Assembly (NCBI GenBank): GCA_903915555.1
Contig: CAIWTL010000425.1
Location: 1 to 10,331 of the forward strand
DNA: 10,331 nt
From: an uncultured Micrococcales bacterium
GTDB taxonomy: Bacteria; Actinomycetota; Actinomycetes; S36-B12; GCA-2699445
Direction of reading: 5' to 3'
Below the pieces are notes generated by a model. It did not search any database, was not told where the DNA came from, and saw nothing but the letters and a program-made list of their open reading frames with translations. The stretch's first letter is position 1. Every line of letters starts with the position of its first letter. The position numbers and the translations under genes are program-made. Shown one piece after another: positions 6,478 to 10,331 of this stretch.

Positions 6478-6996
6478 TCAGAGGACGTCCTCGTCGTCGG
6501 CGACGAGAGTCGCGTGAACCCCGAGTTCGGACATCCGGCCCTGAAGCAGTTCCGACACAGCGGCCAGGTCGGTGCCCGGCGGGAACACCACGTCGGCTGT
6601 CAGGACGTAGAGGTCGGCGCCGAGTCGCGTGCTGAGACCGGTGATGTTGCCCCCGAAGCGCAGCACCACGTCGGTCGCACCCCGGACGATTCCCGGCCGG
6701 TCCGCCCCGTGCACCGACATCCTCGCGAGGAGACCGGGGTCGTGCGGCTCTTCCCCGGGCACCGCGATGACCGACACGGTCAGCCCTTCGTCGCGCAGCG
6801 GCGCCAAGCGGTCCTCGAGCGCCTGCATGGACTCCTCGTCGGGGAGATCGGCGATGAGGGTCATGGCGAAGTGGCCGCGGAGCAACCCCATCGAGGAGTC
6901 CTCGAGATTCCCGTGCAGGTCCGCGATGTGCGCCGTCACCCGGTTCACGATCCCGGGCCTGTCGTGACCGACGACGGTCACTGCGATGGAAGGCAT
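6478..6996 (-). CDS. Double-ACT-domain protein (GcvR-like)
   Basis: A 172-residue cytosolic protein made of two ACT domains, about 2-78 and 90-166. Each begins with the ligand-loop motif, GHDRPGIV (10-17) and GADRPGIV (97-104). ACT domains bind small ligands, usually amino acids, at dimer interfaces; proteins with just two tandem copies include the glycine-cleavage regulator GcvR of gamma-proteobacteria. There is no DNA-binding or enzymatic domain, so it probably works through a partner. The frame is open upstream to 7128, but the ACT fold starts directly at the ATG at 6996 and a -10-like hexamer lies six bases before it, so a leaderless mRNA is likely. It precedes deformylase on the same strand and is divergent from the channel-receptor gene. 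Confidence 0.87.
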   Translation of the reverse strand: MPSIAVTVVGHDRPGIVNRVTAHIADLHGNLEDSSMGLLRGHFAMTLIADLPDEESMQALEDRLAPLRDEGLTVSVIAVPGEEPHDPGLLARMSVHGADRPGIVRGATDVVLRFGGNITGLSTRLGADLYVLTADVVFPPGTDLAAVSELLQGRMSELGVHATLVADDEDVL

Positions 6997-7002
6997 GGTC
7001 AG

Positions 7003-7032
7003 ACGGTAAGGCAGCCGCCCCCGCCTTGGCAG
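7003..7032 (-). promoter_or_regulatory. Candidate promoter for a leaderless ACT-protein transcript
   Basis: On the minus strand TACCGT (7003-7008) fits the -10 pattern TAnnnT. CTGCCA (7027-7032) matches four of six -35 bases with an 18-bp spacer. Six bases separate the -10 from the ATG, so transcription would begin at or next to the start codon. The absence of a Shine-Dalgarno fits this. Confidence 0.45.
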
Positions 7033-7103
7033 ACCCTGGGTGCCGGAAACCACTGCAAGGCGGGGACGGTGGTGGGAGGATTCGGCGGGCAGCAACTCAC
7101 AGC

Positions 7104-7112
7104 AGGTGGAGG
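7104..7112 (+). promoter_or_regulatory. Shine-Dalgarno AGGTGGAGG deciding the channel-receptor start
   Basis: A strong purine-rich ribosome-binding site ends five bases before the GTG at 7118. It supports this start over the in-frame GTG at 7040, whose extra residues (Trp/Arg/Gly-rich) look non-coding. Confidence 0.7.
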
Positions 7113-7117
7113 TGGTC

Positions 7118-9712
7118 GTGGCGGACAAGGTCTTCGCCGCCGAGCGGACCCGTCAGGCGATCGCCGCAGCGGAGAAGGGGGATCTGCAGGACGCCCGGAC
7201 TCTGCTGGCCGAGGCCCTGTCACTGGATCCCGACTACGAGCTGGCGTGGTTGTGGTTCGCGGCGGTGACGGAGAGCCCTGGGGAGGAGAAGTTCTGCCTC
7301 AACAAGGTTCGGGACCTCGACCCGCAGCACAAGGCCATCCCCGCCCTGACCCGGCTCGGGAACGTGAAGCCGGTGCAACCGGCCGAGCTGGCGCCGATCA
7401 TCGACCCTCCGCCGCCGGAGTTCGTCACCGGGTACGCCGAGGAGGTACGCCGCGCGAAGCGGGCCCGACTCGTCAGGCACCTGCTCCTCGTCGCCGGGGT
7501 CGTCGTGTTCCTCGCCGGTATCGTCACCCTCTGGACCCTCGCGCGCTCGCAGACCACCTACATCGCCATGGTCCTGACCAGTCCCGACGATCCGCAGACA
7601 CCGGAGAGCCAGACCGCCGCCCAGGCTGCGGTGGACAACTGGAACCTCAACGAGGCGACGTCCCGTCAGAACATCGAGGTCGTCACCTTCTTCGACGAGG
7701 GAGACCCTGCGCGGGCGGCCCAGGTCGCGCAACAGATCGTCGACGACGGCTCGTTCGTGGCCGTCATCGGGCACACCTACAGCCGGACCTCCGAAGCCGC
7801 CGCGCCCATCTACGACGCCGCCGGGATGCCGGCCATCACCCCGGCTGCCACAGCGGACGATGTCACCGAAGGACGTCCGTGGTACTTCCGGACCGTCTTC
7901 GACAACACACAGCAGGGCAAGGACATCGCCCTGTACGCGCTGGGCGCGCTGGAGACCCGCAAGGCCGCCGTGGTCGCCACCGACGACTCCTACGGCCGGA
8001 CGATCCGCGACGGCTTCGAAGCCGCCTACACGGAACGCACCACGCTGTACGACCAGAGCTACCGCGGCAAGATCGCCACAAGCCTCACCCTGACCGCCGA
8101 GGCCGACCCCGAGACGCGGGACCGCGAACTCGTGGCAGCCGCCCGCTCCATCGCTCGCTCCGGTGCGGACCAGATCGTGCTCGCCACCCTCGACCTCGAC
8201 TGCCAGGAGTTCTTCCGCGAGTTGGATCGGCAGGGGGTCGATGCGCCGGTCCTCGTCGGAGACTCCCTCGCCAACACGACGTTCTTCACCGGACTGGCGA
8301 AGTCCTCCCCGGGCCACCTGGACACGGTGGAGTCGGCGACCCCGCTCAACGCCGGCACCCTCGTCGGTCCTGCGGTGACGCTGTACGACCAGATGACGGA
8401 CTCCCTGGGTTACACGCCCGGGTGGATCGCCGGACTCACGTACGACGCCGTCAACGCCATCACCGACGGCCTGCGCCGGGGTGGGGCCACGTGGGGGGAA
8501 AGAGACCTCGTCGGGGACCGCACCGCCATCCGCGAGCAGTGGGATCTCGCCCGTACGCCGCAGACCGCCCTGAACACGGTGACGGGTGCGCTGTACTTCG
8601 ACCCCGACAACGCCGCGGCGCGCTCAGCCGCCTTCGATCGCGGGATCGAGTCCGGGGGAGGCAAGGTCCTCGTCCAGTCATCCCCCTACCAGATCTCCCC
8701 CTACACCCCGCAGGCGGGAGTCTCCCTCGGGGCCCAGATCGACGAGGGTTGGGCCTTCCGAAGCGACGGCGTAAAATACACCGTCCAACGGGTCGTCGCC
8801 ACCGGCTTCAACATCAACCAGATCTCCGAACTCGATCCAGCCACCCAGACCTACACCGCCGACTTCTTCATCTGGTTCAAGTTCGAGGGCGGCTCCGGCG
8901 CCCCGACAGACATCGAGTTCGTCAACGCCGCGGATCCTGACCTGTCCCTGGCGGAACCGGAACGGTCCACCACGACGCGTGGCGTCAACTACCAACTCTT
9001 CCGGGTCAAGGGCACCTTCCGCGCTCCCATGACGTTCGACGACTTCCCCTTCGACCAGCAGCAGCTTCCCGTCACGATCCAGAACCGGACCCGGACCGCA
9101 GCCCAGATCACCTATGTCGTGGACCCCGACACGCTCAAGCAGACGCAGGCGGAACGCCTGCGCAGCGGCACAGACGCGCAGGCCACGATCGACGAGATCC
9201 CCAACTGGAAGGCTGACACCGTCTCCTTCTACCCCAGCAGCGTGGGCAACACGGGCGCTCTGGGTGATCCGGAGGTCGGAGCGTCCGGCGGAGTCACCTT
9301 CTCCCAGATGTCATCGAACGTGGGCATCTCCCGCGAGGTCGCGTCGTTCCTGGTGAAGAACCTGCTCCCCCTGATCCTGCTCACGATCGTCGTGTACTTC
9401 TCCCTGTGGTACCCCTACAAGGACGCCCCGGCCCGCATCACGTTCGGGGTCACGGGCATCCTCACCGGCGCGGTCATGCTCAACAGCGTCACCGGTTCAC
9501 TGCCACAGGTGGACTACACGGTGGCCATCGAATGGGCCTACTACGCATTCATCCTGTTGGCGGGTATCTGCATCGTCGCCACCCTGATCGGCCGGCACCT
9601 CACCGACAGCCGACAGTTGTCCCGGGTGCGCACCCTTGATCGGATCATGCGGATCGGGTATCCGCTGTACGTCCTCGCCGTGTTCCTGGCGTACGTGGTC
9701 GCCTTCGGCTGA
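7118..9712 (+). CDS. Chimeric receptor: TPR-like segment, TM helix, type I periplasmic-binding domain and pentameric ligand-gated ion channel
   Basis: An 864-residue, five-helix membrane protein. Residues 5-80 form TPR-like helices in the cytoplasm (AAAEKGDLQDARTLLAEAL, then LDPDY). TM1 is about 121-141. Residues 147-525 are a type I periplasmic-binding domain of the Leu/Ile/Val-binding class; IGHTYS (Ser222) and ITPAAT (Ala244-Thr245) match LivJ residues that hold the amino-acid backbone. About 540-740 is a pLGIC extracellular beta-sandwich with APMTFDDFPFD (636-646), the Cys-loop equivalent with Ala636 and Leu650 replacing both cysteines. M1 is about 743-765 (Pro751), M2 772-795, M3 801-825, M4 845-863. 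M2 starts Pro771-Ala772-Arg773, has Leu782 at 9', and is followed by LPQVDY. Expected role: extracellular ligand-gated ion flux. GTG 7118 has a strong Shine-Dalgarno. Annotation as an ABC-transporter binding protein would miss the channel. Confidence 0.9.
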   Translation: MADKVFAAERTRQAIAAAEKGDLQDARTLLAEALSLDPDYELAWLWFAAVTESPGEEKFCLNKVRDLDPQHKAIPALTRLGNVKPVQPAELAPIIDPPPPEFVTGYAEEVRRAKRARLVRHLLLVAGVVVFLAGIVTLWTLARSQTTYIAMVLTSPDDPQTPESQTAAQAAVDNWNLNEATSRQNIEVVTFFDEGDPARAAQVAQQIVDDGSFVAVIGHTYSRTSEAAAPIYDAAGMPAITPAATADDVTEGRPWYFRTVFDNTQQGKDIALYALGALETRKAAVVATDDSYGRTIRDGFEAAYTERTTLYDQSYRGKIATSLTLTAEADPETRDRELVAAARSIARSGADQIVLATLDLDCQEFFRELDRQGVDAPVLVGDSLANTTFFTGLAKSSPGHLDTVESATPLNAGTLVGPAVTLYDQMTDSLGYTPGWIAGLTYDAVNAITDGLRRGGATWGERDLVGDRTAIREQWDLARTPQTALNTVTGALYFDPDNAAARSAAFDRGIESGGGKVLVQSSPYQISPYTPQAGVSLGAQIDEGWAFRSDGVKYTVQRVVATGFNINQISELDPATQTYTADFFIWFKFEGGSGAPTDIEFVNAADPDLSLAEPERSTTTRGVNYQLFRVKGTFRAPMTFDDFPFDQQQLPVTIQNRTRTAAQITYVVDPDTLKQTQAERLRSGTDAQATIDEIPNWKADTVSFYPSSVGNTGALGDPEVGASGGVTFSQMSSNVGISREVASFLVKNLLPLILLTIVVYFSLWYPYKDAPARITFGVTGILTGAVMLNSVTGSLPQVDYTVAIEWAYYAFILLAGICIVATLIGRHLTDSRQLSRVRTLDRIMRIGYPLYVLAVFLAYVVAFG

Positions 9713-9725
9713 GGCCCCCGCCGCA

Positions 9726-9757
9726 CTCAGGACGAAGGGGTGTCTGGTCCCCCTGAG
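9726..9757 (+). terminator. Possible hairpin after the channel-receptor gene
   Basis: CTCAG (9726-9730) can pair with CTGAG (9753-9757), and GGGG (9737-9740) with CCCC (9749-9752), with a one-sided internal loop. A competing shorter pairing is CTGAG (9709-9713), which contains the channel stop, with the same CTCAG, which contains the exopolyphosphatase stop. Only 14 bases separate the two convergent stop codons, so any terminator must overlap coding sequence. Confidence 0.3.
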
Positions 9758-10331
9758 CCCGGCTCCACCAGCGACCATGCCAGTCCGTCGAGGATGTCGT
9801 GCTCCCCGGCGATGAGGGAGTCTGCGCCGATCCGCTGCATGATCACATCGAGGATGGCCGCCCCCGAGACGATGACATCGGCGCGACCCGGATGCATGAC
9901 GGCCAACGCCCGCCGGTCCGCCACACTCAGCATGGCCAGTTCCTCGGCCACCCGCGTCACCTGGGCGGCCGAGATGCGAGACCCGTGGATCTGCGCAGCG
10001 TCGTACTCGGGCAGTCCCAGCGCGAGAGCGGCCACCGTGGTGACGGTACCTGCGAGGCCGATGACGTCCGCCACCCCGGACGCGTCGACCTCACCGAGGG
10101 CGCTGTCCACCAGGGATCCGGCGGCCTCCCGCAGTCGATCGAGTTCCTCGGATCCGACCGGGTCGGACGACAGATAACGCTCGTGGAACCTCACGCATCC
10201 CATGTCGACACTGACCGCGGACCGCACCCGGTCGTCGTCGCCGACGACGAACTCCGTCGAGCCACCCCCGATGTCGAAGACCAGCACCGGCTGCCGGTGG
10301 GCGACCCCGCGGGTCGCGCCGAGGAAGGAGA
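9727..10331 (-). CDS. Exopolyphosphatase, Ppx/GppA family (5' end outside window)
   Basis: The C-terminal 200 residues are visible; the start lies beyond the right edge. The fragment opens with SFLGATRG and then FDIGGGSTEF, the family's phosphate-binding motif at the start of the second half of the ASKHA (actin-like) fold. A further nucleotide/phosphate-binding-like stretch, IGLAGTVTTVAAL, follows, and the end, GEHDILDGLAW, is typical. Ppx/GppA proteins release phosphate processively from the end of polyphosphate or remove phosphate from pppGpp, in the cytoplasm. The protein ends soon after this domain without an HD domain, which fits the short (about 300-residue) actinobacterial exopolyphosphatases rather than the long E. 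coli form. It ends 14 bases from the stop of the convergent channel-receptor gene. Confidence 0.9.
   Translation of the reverse strand, partial: SFLGATRGVAHRQPVLVFDIGGGSTEFVVGDDDRVRSAVSVDMGCVRFHERYLSSDPVGSEELDRLREAAGSLVDSALGEVDASGVADVIGLAGTVTTVAALALGLPEYDAAQIHGSRISAAQVTRVAEELAMLSVADRRALAVMHPGRADVIVSGAAILDVIMQRIGADSLIAGEHDILDGLAWSLVEPGSGGPDTPSS

Noticed and set aside
7559..8700. Substrate-binding protein of an ABC amino-acid transporter
   Set aside because: The binding domain has no lipobox or cleavable signal, no permease or ATPase gene is nearby, and it is continuous in frame with the pLGIC domain.
6469..8940. A very long plus-strand open frame (823 codons) crossing the ACT-protein gene antisense and the first two thirds of the channel gene in another frame
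   Set aside because: Its translation is Arg/Pro/Gly/His-rich low-complexity sequence without domains, the usual product of third-position GC bias. The real genes on both strands have clear conserved motifs.

Overview
High-GC DNA with frequent GTG starts, proline/alanine-rich proteins, a DUF222-type HNH endonuclease and GC-rich hairpin terminators without T-runs points to a chromosomal segment of an actinobacterium (Actinomycetota). No species can be named. Most genes look like single-copy housekeeping or accessory chromosomal genes. No insertion sequence, phage module or CRISPR array is visible.

Layout. 2-307 (+): C-terminal end of an HNH endonuclease, followed by a short 15-bp tandem repeat. 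432-1214 (+): crotonase-fold protein lacking both catalytic glutamates of hydratases. 1304-2701 (-): bicovalent FAD oxidoreductase of the berberine-bridge type, convergent with the crotonase. 2839-3861 (+): membrane-anchored SGNH/GDSL hydrolase. 3951-4181 (+): small DUF4287 protein, ending in a perfect 32-bp palindromic terminator shared with 4257-5120 (-), a Bax inhibitor-1/YccA membrane protein. 5316-5732 (+): small four-cysteine lipoprotein. 5761-5844 (-): tRNA-Leu(UAA). 5882-5949: four 17-bp tandem repeats that run into the stop codon of 5939-6436 (-), peptide deformylase. 6478-6996 (-): double-ACT-domain protein, probably leaderless. 7118-9712 (+): a large chimeric receptor. 9727-10331 (-): 3' part of an exopolyphosphatase (Ppx/GppA).

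The highlight is the 864-residue protein at 7118-9712. It joins, in order, a cytoplasmic TPR-like helical segment, one transmembrane helix, an extracellular type I periplasmic-binding-protein domain of the Leu/Ile/Val-binding class, and a complete pentameric ligand-gated ion channel (extracellular beta-sandwich with a cysteine-free FPFD loop, then four membrane helices). The pore helix M2 carries the Pro-Ala-Arg signature of animal glycine/GABA-A chloride channels, and the binding domain keeps the serine and Ala-Thr that hold the amino-acid backbone in LivJ-type proteins. The sequence therefore suggests a bacterial amino-acid-gated, possibly anion-selective channel. The ACT-domain protein, also of an amino-acid-binding family, is transcribed divergently from it across 121 bp.

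Gene interplay. ACT protein, deformylase and tRNA-Leu lie in one direction and could be co-transcribed. The other genes are mostly single units separated by convergent hairpins or divergent promoter regions.
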